Below the pieces are notes generated by a model that was not told the DNA's origin, ran no database searches, and was given only the letters and a program-made list of their open reading frames with translations. A DNA stretch of 64,000 nucleotides from Tritrichomonas musculus (taxonomy: Eukaryota > Parabasalia > Tritrichomonadida > Tritrichomonadidae): NCBI GenBank assembly GCA_039105265.1, contig JAPFFF010000014.1, positions 3,348,001-3,412,000 on the forward strand, in the 5' to 3' direction. Every line of letters begins with the position of its first letter. Position 1 is the stretch's first letter. Shown here piece after piece: positions 49,161 to 59,633 of this stretch. The translations under genes were made by a program, and so were the position numbers.

Positions 49161-49468
49161 TTTACAGTTGAACCACGTTATGTGAACCGTTGTGTGACGT
49201 GATATGTGGCGTGTGACATGAGGTGATGACATGAGGTGGTGACATGAGTTTAACGTGAGGTGATGACGTGAGGTGGTGACATGAGGTGGTGACATGAGGT
49301 GGTGACATGAGGTGGTGACATGAGTTTAACGTGAGGTGACGTGTTAAGTTTTGATATGAGGTTTCACATTGAAAGTGCTATGATCTAGAAATGTCAATAG
49401 GTATGGAGTTTCATCTTAAGGGGGGCAGATGATACGTAGTATCAGACGCCACCCTTAGGGTATCTACT
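49161..49468. repeat. Right terminal inverted repeat of the Maverick
   Basis: 308 bp, inverted match of 27209-27516, including the 13-bp minisatellite in inverted form. It ends GGTATCTACT next to CCTAA. Confidence 0.93.
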
Positions 49469-49473
49469 CCTAA
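49469..49473. repeat. Right target-site duplication (CCTAA)
   Basis: Identical to 27204-27208. Confidence 0.9.
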
Positions 49474-49799
49474 TGCATTATGCATTTTAGTAATGATGAC
49501 CGATCAAAGCTATATAAATCATTTCAAATTGTAGAATTCAGAAACGTAACTCTAGACACACTTTAAACAAAAAAGGAGGAGAAGATATTGATTGAATTAA
49601 ATTGTTTACTGCAACTACAAGAGGAACTTTGTGAGATGAAAATCATTAGATCTTCTAGGTCGGATTAATATAAAACAAGAACTGGAATTGATCGAACTTT
49701 CTCAAAGTATTGGATGCGAGAATTTTAAACCTCTCTCATAAAATTAAAGAGTGTAATGTAAAGCTTTTTTTGGAGAAGCTAATTATTAACCTCATGTTT

Positions 49800-51700
49800 C
49801 CTTAGTTGTTATTGTGTAGTAAAAGACACTTTCCATGCATTAATTCTGACAATTCCAAACCTTTCTTCAAACTTTTTCTCAAAGACCTGTAAATAGTTTA
49901 ATATTAAATTCCACAACAATTCTCCGATCTCTAAATTATTTGGAAAAATTAACATTTCCTGACGATTTCGATCCTTTTTCAGAAGTAAATCCAACAGGTA
50001 TAACAATAATGTTTCATTTAGTGAAGACTGTCTTCTACAAACAGTAACAACATTTCCTATTACTTATATATACCAATAAGAAGCATCTAATTCAAAGAAT
50101 TTACTTTCTGTTTCCAATCCATCTATAGTTGATGTTGCCAATCAATACCTAGCTGTAACATTTGCATCAAATTATACATCACTTGGTTCACTTGTTAGAG
50201 CATATTGGCAAAGGATTCAAATTCCAGTCGATTTCAACCGATATACTTAGGAAATTATTTTTTTATGTATGATCCTCATTGAATATTAAACAATATACAA
50301 TCTATATCCCAAAAATCTTATTCCCTATAAGCATCCAAGAACTTGAATGTCAATTCGACATATTCTATGGAAGAGGAAATATAACTCTTACGGGAACATA
50401 CTCTGATTTTATTATACAATTTTATACTATGACTTTATAAAAATGTAAAAAATTAACTGTTATTTAAATAAATGAGGTAACTCCAAAAGCAATTTTATAT
50501 TCTCTTCGAATCGAATGCCTAGATTCGTTCTTCTCAAAGAATCTGGTAATTTGGACAAAATGTCAAGAATATGATTATCTTCGGTTTCTTCAGCAATCCT
50601 TTTACACAGTTTCACGTATTGTTTTTCCAAAAGTTCTTGTTCTCTATCTCAAATAGATTAAGTAAAATCTTGTTTTTCACAAAACCTGAACAATCCATAT
50701 CTTTTAGTGTTGTCTCTACTCATATGGATGAGAAATACTTTAGACAAAGATTTAAACCGTGCATTTTCAATGTATGATTGAGAACTTTAATTCGTGTAAA
50801 TGTATTTTTAAATACATCTAATGAGGATAATGTGGTACATATATCATGATTTTTAATCTATCTGTCTTAAACTTTAGGTATTGAGCCTTCAATTGCATTT
50901 ATTATTATATGTTTTAATTGAAGGCAAAAAGCATTCTGCTTTGAAAATCCATATTTTAATCTTATTTGCGCATCTCTCCCAAAACACCAAACATTGGAAA
51001 ATGCACTTTTGGAGATAGATTCTCCATTTCAAGAATTAATCAAATCGAATTTTCAGAAAAAGCAGTCACTTTTCTTCAAAATATTAATAAAATAAACAAT
51101 TCAACTTGTTCATCTTCAAAATATCATATACCATTCAGTCATTTTTTGAAAGATTCAAGGGGAACAATGTTATAAATCGCATTGCTTTTAGATTTAAATA
51201 TCTGTTATCCAAATTTTTTATTAAATGAAGAAAAAATCCAGGTAAATAAATGATAAATAATTAAACAAATTGAATAAATGATACCGAAGATCAAACATTT
51301 GAAGGCAAAACTAGTTCTCAAACTTCCTACATGGAGCCTCATCCAAACACGATTAACATTCAAAGTAATGAACTCGGAAATTTTATAACCTTGTAATATA
51401 TTTGAAAAATCGAAGCCAAGGCTTTCCATTTCAATCAATGATTGTATTCACAATTCTTGCTTTTCCGACAAGCTCTGCAAGTATTGAAATGATATTTTTC
51501 AAAGCTAAAGAGTTTTTGGATACAAGCAGCTTCACATGGATGATGATTTTGGGAAATAAAAAGGAATTGAAATTTTTGGAGAAGATTAACTTGGACGTAT
51601 TAAGGTGTTGGAACAAATCAATAGTTCTTTTCTTCTTTTCATGTTCCCATCTTCACAAAGCTCGAACTATTCTTTGACCATTTCCCTTGATTGTACAAAA
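49800..51700 (-). pseudogene. Decayed minus-strand coding remnant, family unknown
   Basis: Several open pieces on the minus strand look like old coding sequence rather than chance. One lies at 49809-50006 with LEIGELLWNLILNYLQVFEKKF. Another is around 50465-50650 with KLCKRIAEETEDNHILDILS. Two more are around 51400-51620 (NIISILAELVGKARIVNTIID) and 51205-51438 (MESLGFDFSNILQGYKISEF). They lie in different frames broken by stops. The helical, Leu-rich composition recalls helical-repeat proteins. I do not recognise the family, and one gene or two cannot be decided. Confidence 0.35.
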
Positions 51701-52458
51701 CTTATTATGGCCTCTTCAGATGTTTCAAATGAAAACATTATCCAAGTGTGAAGTGACAGAACATTTATTCAAGATTAATTTTGTGAATCTCTTGATTTTT
51801 GATAGAAAATTCTCTATTTCTCTTAGTAAACTAGTGTTATTATATTATCTGTTACTTAACACTTATATATATTATATTGCTTTTCAAAGAAATACCATCT
51901 ATTCTCTCTTTTTATTCTATTTTGTGAATGATCCAATTCAATCATTCTAAACGTGATTTCTGACTTCTTTATAGATATGCACAAAACTAAATTTCCTTTT
52001 TTCTTAGTAAAATTATAGCCATCTTGAGCGTAACTTTGGGCAACCTCTATCCATAAGACAGTTAAAAGTACTTTTTATTACTGTTTGAAAATGCCATTAC
52101 ATACTTAAAGTACTTCCAAAAAAGATAATCCACCTCTTATAAAAAGTTTAACTTTTTGAAAACATTTCAATGAAAACTCGTTGCTAAGTGGATTTTCGTT
52201 TTTGAAATCACTTTACATTCATGTTTTTTGATTATAATCAAAATTTTCTTTTTTCTTATAATACTATCTCACCTAGGTTATCAAGTATAAAGAGTAAATA
52301 CCTGAGTTTAGAATAAAGATATAATTATCTAACTTATGAATGAGAAAAAAAAAAAAAAAGTTGACTAAATTGAATGAGATATAGAATCCGAATTCACCTT
52401 AAAAAAATTAAATCAAATTGACCTTTTATTATAAATATTAACTCTATATATAACAAGC
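51701..52458. other. AT-rich spacer, nothing recognised
   Basis: No supported feature. Open frames on the plus strand are short and of non-coding composition. Confidence 0.45.
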
Positions 52459-54417
52459 ATGTCTTCACGTATAGAGTACAGATTTCGTTGCAAGAAGAAG
52501 TCATCTCATGTTATAATTACTACCAATTCAGTTTCAATATCCCGTCTTCGAACTTTGATTATGGAACAAGAACATCTCGAGGCCAAAAAAGAAGTTACAT
52601 TAATTATTAAAAATGCGCAAACTCAAAAAACATACCAAGATCCAAACGAATTCATTCATCGAAGTACTTCAGTGATCGTATCAAGATTACCAACTTCTAT
52701 TTTTGACAAAATGCAAACACCAACGGGAACAGGAGTAGAAGCTGATTCAAAAGCTGGTACAGAAGTAGCTGTCCAAGGAGTACCAGCTGCCATTCAAGTT
52801 GTACAAACAGATGAAACTGAAAAGGAGCAACAACACTTTTTCTTTGGTGAAAATTTCCCACGTAGTTTTGCTTTTCGGCCTACTCGCGGTCATGTCATCC
52901 TTCCGTATGGTGAAGTTGCATGCTATCAAAGAACAGACGAACCTCCCCTTAGTGAAAATAGGTGGTCACTTGAAGATCTTAAACGATGGTTATGCCCAAT
53001 ATGTCATCGTCTACTTAAAACAGCAACAAAAACAATGTGCTGTGAAATGGCATTTTGTGATGCTTGCATTACTGAAGCTCTTTTATCAGAAGATCAGCCT
53101 AGATGCCCGAATCCAAAATGTCGAAAGCCATTGACATATTTGAACTTCCAAGAACAGGCTCAGCTTCGTAATGAAATCAAAGAATGGCAAAAATATGATC
53201 CAGAAAAACTCAAAGGGAGTGATGAATACAAAAGAATGGCATCAAACAAAAAACAAAGGTCATTAACCAATGATGATCAAATGGATAATCCATATATGTC
53301 TGACGAAAATATGATCAATTCATCTGATGATGATAATCAAGATAATTTCAACATGAATAACAATTACAATAATTATAATTATAACAATGGTAATAATAAT
53401 AATTACAATAACCGCAACAACCGCCATAATAATAATAATAATTTTAATAATCGCCGCAATAACAATAACAACAATAACAATGGTAATTTCAATAATCGGA
53501 ATTATATCAATCGAAATAATAATGCAAATGGTAATAGCTTCAGCAACAACAACAATAATAATTATTATAATAACAATAATAATTATAATAACCCTCAAGA
53601 AGATAGTTTCACCGACTATAATAATAATAGATCATTCAATCGTGATGGCACTAAAAATGAACAGCGTGACGATAGAATTGGTGAAAACAATGATGATAGA
53701 CGTGATGAATCCGATGATTACCGTAGAGGTGACAGAGATCGTCGAAACCGAAATGACAGGGATCGCGATCAATTCAACAGAGATCGTGATCGTGACCGTG
53801 ATCGTGACAGATTACGAGAGAGAGAAAGAGATAGAGACAGAGATCGACAAGAGCGAAGCCGAGATCGAAATGACAATGATAGAGATGATAAAAGAAGATC
53901 GAGAGATCGTGATCGTGATCGAGGAGATCGAGGAGACCGAGATCGTGATAGGGATCGAGGAGATAGAGACCGTGATAGGGATCGAGATCGAAATGACAGA
54001 GATCGTGATCGTGATCGTGATCGTGAAAGGGATAGAGATCGTGAAAGAGATAGAGATCGTGAAAGAGACCGGGATAGGGATCGTGATAGAGATAGAGATC
54101 GTCCTGATCGTGATAGAGATAGAGATCGTCCTGATCGTGATAGAGACAGGGATCGTGATAGAGACAGAGATCGTTCTGATCGTGATAGAAGCCGAGAAAA
54201 AGATAAACCAAGAGACAGAGATCGAGGAAGGATCGATGCAGATGACCCAGCAAATAGTGATGACAGAAAATCAGACAAACTATCTCGACGAAAAGAAGAA
54301 GAAAGAGCAAGAAGAGAAGAAGAACGAAAGAAAGCCAGAAAAGATCATAGAGGAGGTGGTGGAAGAGACAGAGATAGAGATCGAGATCGATCTTTCGACC
54401 ATAATCGGAAAAGATAA
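52459..54417 (+). CDS. RBBP6/Mpe1-like protein: DWNN domain, RING, Arg-Asp tail
   Basis: 652 residues. Residues 1-77 are a DWNN ubiquitin-like domain (MSSRIEYRFRCKKK, then IIKNAQTQKTYQDPNEFIHRSTSVIVSRLP). Residues about 177-232 are a RING/U-box-like finger (WLCPICHRLL, MCCEMAFCDACI, RCPNPKCRKPL). The region between holds FPRSFAFRPTRGHVILP but no CCHC zinc knuckle, which most homologues have. Then an Asn-rich tract (about 290-385) and a long Arg/Asp repeat (about 420-600). Yeast Mpe1 and human RBBP6 belong to the cleavage and polyadenylation machinery; RBBP6 is also a ubiquitin ligase. The RD tail is longer than in yeast. Confidence 0.88.
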   Translation: MSSRIEYRFRCKKKSSHVIITTNSVSISRLRTLIMEQEHLEAKKEVTLIIKNAQTQKTYQDPNEFIHRSTSVIVSRLPTSIFDKMQTPTGTGVEADSKAGTEVAVQGVPAAIQVVQTDETEKEQQHFFFGENFPRSFAFRPTRGHVILPYGEVACYQRTDEPPLSENRWSLEDLKRWLCPICHRLLKTATKTMCCEMAFCDACITEALLSEDQPRCPNPKCRKPLTYLNFQEQAQLRNEIKEWQKYDPEKLKGSDEYKRMASNKKQRSLTNDDQMDNPYMSDENMINSSDDDNQDNFNMNNNYNNYNYNNGNNNNYNNRNNRHNNNNNFNNRRNNNNNNNNGNFNNRNYINRNNNANGNSFSNNNNNNYYNNNNNYNNPQEDSFTDYNNNRSFNRDGTKNEQRDDRIGENNDDRRDESDDYRRGDRDRRNRNDRDRDQFNRDRDRDRDRDRLRERERDRDRDRQERSRDRNDNDRDDKRRSRDRDRDRGDRGDRDRDRDRGDRDRDRDRDRNDRDRDRDRDRERDRDRERDRDRERDRDRDRDRDRDRPDRDRDRDRPDRDRDRDRDRDRDRSDRDRSREKDKPRDRDRGRIDADDPANSDDRKSDKLSRRKEEERARREEERKKARKDHRGGGGRDRDRDRDRSFDHNRKR

Positions 54418-55085
54418 GTATGTATAGAATAAATTATTAATTATCCATAATTTTATTCAATATAATTTTTTTATAAGCTATCAATTACAAGTCTGATATA
54501 AAGAAAATCAAGTCTAATATAAAGATTTGGCTTCATAAAATCAAAAATTCCTTTTCAATTTTTATTAATTTTTTAAATGCTCTGTGGTTAGTAACTACTA
54601 GTTACAGGTTAAGAATGCTATTTATTTATATGAAAAAAATACTTTATTATTATTTCTAAATGCGATTTTTTTTCATTTTGAAAAAAAATTTTAAAACTGA
54701 TATACCAAAAGTTTTAATCCGAGATCAAATATTTTCAATATTTGGGTCCCTGCTAAGAATCATCTATTATCAAAATATTGGATTTAGACTAGTATTTGCT
54801 TATTTTTCTTTCTTTCAGAAAACTGGAATTCATTTTTTTTTTATATTTATTAATGAATAAATTCTTTTTAAAAAGAACTAAATGAAGTATTTATGGCATT
54901 CATTTTTCAAAAAAAAAATAATTGAGAATTTGAAAGTTTACAATACTATCCGATATTTAACCTTGTATTTGACCTAATATAAATATTATATTCTCAAATT
55001 ATTTTCAGTTAGTAAACCTATAATCATTCAAAAGTCATTTTATATGCAAGCTGAATTCTTTCAAAAATTCAATTAGCGCTAAGTA
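54418..55085. other. Intergenic, AT-rich
   Basis: No gene recognised. TTCAATTAGC lies about 18 nt before the next ATG as a possible initiator. Confidence 0.5.
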
Positions 55086-55625
55086 ATGGATTCAAGCATT
55101 GCAACATCTACATTTACTTATATTGCAGTCGAAGATCAAATTCATTCACTATGGAAAGAGATGCAGCAGATTAGGAGTAGTTATTCAGAAACCGGACCAA
55201 TTAAAGATTGGGAATTATTTAGACTAATGGAAGTTCATAATCAACTTGACATCGAATCAACTCGTCAGCAAGAACTTCATTTAAAATCACTAATAGAATC
55301 ATTAAAACTCTCAGAAATACACGCTAAACCCACAATAACAGGTGGCCTCAAAGCCAGAATTCAATATGAAGAACGCCCTGTTTTCAAAACACGATCACAG
55401 AGCGATCAAAATATGAGTTATAGTTCTGGGTTTGTTGATCCAATGTATGAGGTCAACGACGCCATATCTGCAATTACACAACAAACATCAGCTATATTAA
55501 TTGAAAGAAAAAGAGAAATTACTCAAACATTAATTATTTTAAATCATAAACCAAAACTTACGAAAGAAGAAATGGAATTGAAAGAAAGTTTATTAGCTGA
55601 ACTCAAATCCATAAATGCAGCGTAA
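55086..55625 (+). CDS. Small coiled-coil protein, unknown
   Basis: 179 residues, ATG at 55086. Helical and charged at both ends: EDQIHSLWKEMQQIRSSYSE near the start, and KREITQTLIILNHKPKLTKEEMELKESLLAELKSI at the C-terminus, which is probably a coiled coil. The middle (about 95-125) is polar. Family not recognised. Codon use fits the host genes around it, and the frame is well bounded, so it is probably real. Confidence 0.6.
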   Translation: MDSSIATSTFTYIAVEDQIHSLWKEMQQIRSSYSETGPIKDWELFRLMEVHNQLDIESTRQQELHLKSLIESLKLSEIHAKPTITGGLKARIQYEERPVFKTRSQSDQNMSYSSGFVDPMYEVNDAISAITQQTSAILIERKREITQTLIILNHKPKLTKEEMELKESLLAELKSINAA

Positions 55626-55905
55626 TGTAATTTTATATCTATTTTATAATAAACAATAGTTTGTTCTTTATCAACTGATGATCATTGTTAATTTTTTTTT
55701 TATTTTAAGCAAGTTTTATGTTTTGCTGATTGAGCGTAAAAAATTAATATATATATAATGAACGTTAAAATACTATGATCATGATAAAAACATTGAAATA
55801 TGATTTTATAAAAATATGATATAGTAACTTCATTAATTGAATACTTATATAAAAAGTTTTTATTTAAAAAATTCCTATGACAAAAAATTTTAATTCAATT
55901 TAAAT

Positions 55906-57225
55906 ATGGAAGAGACAATTTTACCAACTGATATATATCTTTCTGTTCCTGTTCGCTTATCCAACAGGTCAAACCAAGACTTACGCAAAAAAATTAATCC
56001 CTTTGATAACCAAATATTTTTATCAAAAGAACCAGTTGGACCAGTCATATTAATTCAAGGTCTCCGTTTCTATTATTCTCCATCTGATATATGCAATTAT
56101 GTATTGTCTTTTAGTGACTTATGCTATATAGCAAATCTTTTTATAAGTTCATTATCACCGACGTTCGTACTTCTTCTTAAAACACATTCGATCAAATCAG
56201 CTCAGACACTCATGGAAAAACTAAAAAAAAATACTAATCCAATTTGCTCAATGGATATTTTAGATTATCAATATGTTCATAGCGTTGATTTCAAATCTTA
56301 TTCTCTTTCACATCGATATAGCGAATTTATGGATCATAAATCTCTTTTTGATGGACAGTGTCCAATATGCCTTATTAAATTTAGTATTGATCAATTATTA
56401 TTTATACTCCCATGCTCACATACTCTTCATGCCAAATGTATGACCAAAATTTCACAATGGAAATGCCCATTATGCCGTGATACTCCAATTTCATCTTTAG
56501 AAATTACATGCTGCGACATATGCCAATCATATGATAACCTATTTATCTGCCTTTGTTGCAGTAGAACATTTTGCCGGACTCATTGCCATGACCATTATGT
56601 ACAGGAAGGCCATGCATATCTAGCGTCCGCTGATGGAAGAGAGACATGGAATATGATGAGTGGCACGTCAATGAAACGAATTGCAATGGATAAGAGCGGT
56701 GAATTTGTTGAAATGTGCGCAAAAGAGGACTATCTCAGTAATTATTTAGATTCTGCTTTGGCTAATCAAATCATGATTCATCAATCTCTTGGTGATGAGA
56801 AGAAAGCAAACGAATGCCAAACAATCGAGGACAAAAAAAAGAGACTGAACATGCTTATTCTTGAGAAAAAAAATAAAATAAAAATGATGAAAGCTTCTAT
56901 TGATCAGAAAGATATTAAAGAAAAGAAACTCAAATGCTCTCTTAATATTCTTCAGACATTGAATTCGAGACTTGAAATTTTACCAGAAGAAAACAGGCAA
57001 CTTGAGCAAGAAAATGGCCAGCTTGAAAAACAAGTTCAAGACATGAATGAAATGATTACTGATATGGAAGCAACTTGCAAAATTTCTTTAGCTGCTTGCT
57101 TGACTGGAGATAATGAAAAAATACAAGTTAATTTTAATAGTGGTAACAGTCCACCACCACCACCTCCTCCTCATCCATCTGGCTCTCCTTCTAATTCGCA
57201 TTCTAAGAGAAAGAAGAAGCCTTAA
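55906..57225 (+). CDS. BRAP2-like RING-H2/UBP-finger ubiquitin ligase
   Basis: 439 residues. The N-terminal RRM-like BRAP2 domain covers about 45-130 (ILIQGLRFYYSPSDICNYV, TFVLLLKTHSIKSAQTLMEKL). A RING-H2 finger follows (about 151-191: CPICLIKF...CSHTLHAKCM...WKCPLCRD), then a UBP-type zinc finger (CCDICQSYDNLFICLCCSRTFC...HCHDHYVQEGHAY). A coiled coil fills about 310-395 and the end is a Pro run with a basic tail. BRAP/IMP proteins bind Ras-MAPK scaffolds and ubiquitin; the domain order here is canonical. The ATG at 55906 follows TTCAATTTAAAT. Confidence 0.88.
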   Translation: MEETILPTDIYLSVPVRLSNRSNQDLRKKINPFDNQIFLSKEPVGPVILIQGLRFYYSPSDICNYVLSFSDLCYIANLFISSLSPTFVLLLKTHSIKSAQTLMEKLKKNTNPICSMDILDYQYVHSVDFKSYSLSHRYSEFMDHKSLFDGQCPICLIKFSIDQLLFILPCSHTLHAKCMTKISQWKCPLCRDTPISSLEITCCDICQSYDNLFICLCCSRTFCRTHCHDHYVQEGHAYLASADGRETWNMMSGTSMKRIAMDKSGEFVEMCAKEDYLSNYLDSALANQIMIHQSLGDEKKANECQTIEDKKKRLNMLILEKKNKIKMMKASIDQKDIKEKKLKCSLNILQTLNSRLEILPEENRQLEQENGQLEKQVQDMNEMITDMEATCKISLAACLTGDNEKIQVNFNSGNSPPPPPPPHPSGSPSNSHSKRKKKP

Positions 57226-57330
57226 AATTTATTTTCGCGTTTTATTTTTGTGTTTATGTTCTTAAATAAATTAAAAAAATATTTACAAAAAATGGAAATT
57301 CATATAATCAAAATATTATTTATATATATA

Positions 57331-59517
57331 CTATTTCTTTGCAGAAAGAAGGATTTCTTTGATTTTTTCGTTTGAAGCTGAATCAATGTATTGATTATTA
57401 ATTGAGTCTTTGTAAAATGGAATTAAATATTCAACAATATCTATAAAACCATGCTTGACTGCAATCATTAAAGGATCATGTTTATTATACTTTGGAATTT
57501 GACATTTTCCATTTTCAATGAGCAATTTGACAATATCCAAGCAATCAGAACGAGCAGCTAAGGAAATATTTGGAGTATCTAGTCTTATATGAATTTTATC
57601 GGGATTGACATGGTAAGTTGCTAACATCAACTTTACAGCATCGGCGTTCAAAGATTGAACGGCTCTTCCAATTAAAGAAATTGACTCATCTTGGCTGTTG
57701 TTGTCAATTCCAAGTTCATAAAAATAGAGAAAGGCTCTGTTGTTATAAGATTCAATTGCTACTGGTATAGCTGGCTCTATTTTTAATCTATAATTAGTCA
57801 AATAAAGAGATTTAATTTCATGGTTCATTAGAAGCCACTTAAAAATATCATTCCTATGATATTTAATAGAACAATCAAAACAATTAGAAAAATCACCATT
57901 CTCTTGCTCGATTAATCTGATAATTTCAGTATTACCGCCATAAACAGCAAATCTAACTGATTTTATTATATCTACTTGCTGAAGAACTAAAAATCGGAAA
58001 CAACGGACTGCTCCATAAAATGCGGCAAGATCAATATAAGTAATGTTGGAATTTAATTCTTTGTATTTTTCAAATAAAAATGGCTTTAATACTTGATTAA
58101 AGTTGAAATCAGATTGTTGAGAGGTTATTGTTTGAAAAGTATCTACATCATCCTTAGTAATTGCATAATATAAACTATTTGGCATACTATGCATATTTAC
58201 ATCTTTTTCATATTTATCCCAGTTATCAATATATTCCTGAAGATCAGAACATTTGCGTGAATTCGCTGAATAGAACGTATTATTTTGACTGACCTTTTTA
58301 ATAAATTCATCTTTATCAAGTTCATAAAATTCTTTTGCAAAAAATACCAGTAAATCATTTTTTAATTCTGTCATTTTTGACATAATTGAGTAATCAAGCT
58401 GTAAGTCGTCAAAATCTAAATTTGTTTTAAGTAACTCGATCAGTTCATCGCGATTTATATTTTTTGAGTCGTACAAACTTCTCAAAAATGGAACCGAAAG
58501 ATGAAAAGAAAGTAATCGCATGTTTAAATATTTTAATAACGATCGGTGAAAAGAATCGTTTTGAAGCATTGAAATAAGCTTAATAACATTTTCGAAATAG
58601 CGTGGACGATATTCAAATGCTAATTCTATGGCCAAGCATAAATCCTTATGTAAATCTGAATTGAGATAATACTCTGATTTTGAAAGCAAATCATGAACTT
58701 CATCAATATTTGTATCATTCAATTCGAGAACCGTATCATGAAGATTAATAGTTGCATATGTTGGCATCAAAAATTTATAGGATGACATTATCGTTTCCAA
58801 AATATTATTAAGTGATACTATTTCCAATTCTGAAACAATTTCCTTAATGGATTTAAAATTCTCTATATTAACGTTGATAGAATTGTGATTTAAAAATTCT
58901 ACTATTTCAGAAATGTCTTCTGATGTGCTTAGATTTATCTGGATTTGATCTGAGCATGATGTATATGATTTCTTTAGGAGTTGGGAATGCGCTAATGAAG
59001 TTAAATAATTAACAGAGTATTTCCCTTTTTCGTTTGATAATATAACAGTTTTTGGAATATCTTGTAGAGTTAAATGGAATTGTCTTGCAAATCTATTTAG
59101 AGAAAGTTCGTTTTGATGATCAAGATCAAAGTAATTATTGTCAATTTGAAATGATTTCGCAATGAATTTAAAATAAGAGCGATTATCATCAGTAATTTTG
59201 ATATTTTCGCCATGAAGAAAAGAGATGAATTGATCAAACTTTGAATCATCAAAATCTTCGGTTATCGAAAAATCGTTTAATTTTGGATTGCTCTGAATTG
59301 ATTTTAATATTAGATTACTAACAGCTGCAACGATTTCCAAATGACATTGATATTTGTTGTTTTTAATGATGATTGCAAAATTCGGAGGGACGTTTTTTAA
59401 TGATTTAATAATTTCGCGAAAAGATGGGTTTAGTGAGTATACTTTAAATAAAGAGAGAAAATCATTTGACTTTTGTGGCAAACCTTTAAGGTCAATAACT
59501 TCATTGCAAATGCTCAT
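57331..59517 (-). CDS. Ankyrin-repeat protein (DUF3447-type)
   Basis: 728 residues. The N-terminal 130 residues are BTB-like in layout (FAIIIKNNKYQCHLEIVAAVSNLI, then FDQFISFLHGENIKI). A helical middle follows. The last 250 residues are degenerate ankyrin repeats (ITYIDLAAFYGAVRCFRFLVLQQVD, FAVYGGNTEIIRLIEQENG, LAARSDCLDIVKLLIENGK, MIAVKHGFIDIVEYLIP). This layout belongs to the very large ankyrin/DUF3447 family of trichomonads, whose roles are mostly unknown. It is divergently paired with the bromodomain gene, with 116 bp between starts. Confidence 0.8.
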   Translation of the reverse strand: MSICNEVIDLKGLPQKSNDFLSLFKVYSLNPSFREIIKSLKNVPPNFAIIIKNNKYQCHLEIVAAVSNLILKSIQSNPKLNDFSITEDFDDSKFDQFISFLHGENIKITDDNRSYFKFIAKSFQIDNNYFDLDHQNELSLNRFARQFHLTLQDIPKTVILSNEKGKYSVNYLTSLAHSQLLKKSYTSCSDQIQINLSTSEDISEIVEFLNHNSINVNIENFKSIKEIVSELEIVSLNNILETIMSSYKFLMPTYATINLHDTVLELNDTNIDEVHDLLSKSEYYLNSDLHKDLCLAIELAFEYRPRYFENVIKLISMLQNDSFHRSLLKYLNMRLLSFHLSVPFLRSLYDSKNINRDELIELLKTNLDFDDLQLDYSIMSKMTELKNDLLVFFAKEFYELDKDEFIKKVSQNNTFYSANSRKCSDLQEYIDNWDKYEKDVNMHSMPNSLYYAITKDDVDTFQTITSQQSDFNFNQVLKPFLFEKYKELNSNITYIDLAAFYGAVRCFRFLVLQQVDIIKSVRFAVYGGNTEIIRLIEQENGDFSNCFDCSIKYHRNDIFKWLLMNHEIKSLYLTNYRLKIEPAIPVAIESYNNRAFLYFYELGIDNNSQDESISLIGRAVQSLNADAVKLMLATYHVNPDKIHIRLDTPNISLAARSDCLDIVKLLIENGKCQIPKYNKHDPLMIAVKHGFIDIVEYLIPFYKDSINNQYIDSASNEKIKEILLSAKK

Positions 59518-59530
59518 TTTCTTGCAAATA

Positions 59531-59539
59531 AATAAGTGA
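59531..59539 (-). promoter_or_regulatory. Initiator (Inr) of the ankyrin gene
   Basis: Minus-strand TCACTTATT matches TCAYTWY; A+1 at 59537, 20 nt before the ATG at 59517. It lies in the 116-bp divergent promoter shared with the bromodomain gene. Confidence 0.45.
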
Positions 59540-59633
59540 ATTAATTCTTTATCAAAAAGCTGAAAAAAGGAATCTATTAAAAAATTTTCTATATGGACAA
59601 ATAGAAATTCAATTTTCTTTACTCAAACAGAAA

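Larger units (their letters stand above)
27209..49468. mobile_element. Maverick/Polinton, 22.26 kb, looks whole
   Basis: Bounded by 308-bp inverted repeats that begin AG and end CT, and by a 5-bp duplication. It contains the defining Maverick set: protein-primed DNA polymerase B, rve integrase, FtsK/HerA-like packaging ATPase and a probable major capsid protein, plus about nine other genes. Codon use and base composition differ from the host: more C at third positions and many ACA, CCA and GAC codons. It looks whole with no obvious break. Matching end repeats and an intact duplication imply a recent insertion. No separate adenain-type protease gene was recognised. Confidence 0.95.

Noticed and set aside
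53320-54427. Long overlapping frames on both strands of the RBBP6-like gene (Ser/Arg-Leu or Ile-rich)
   Set aside because: Frame-shifted readings of the AAT and GATCGT/GATAGA repeats coding for the Asn-rich and Arg-Asp tracts.
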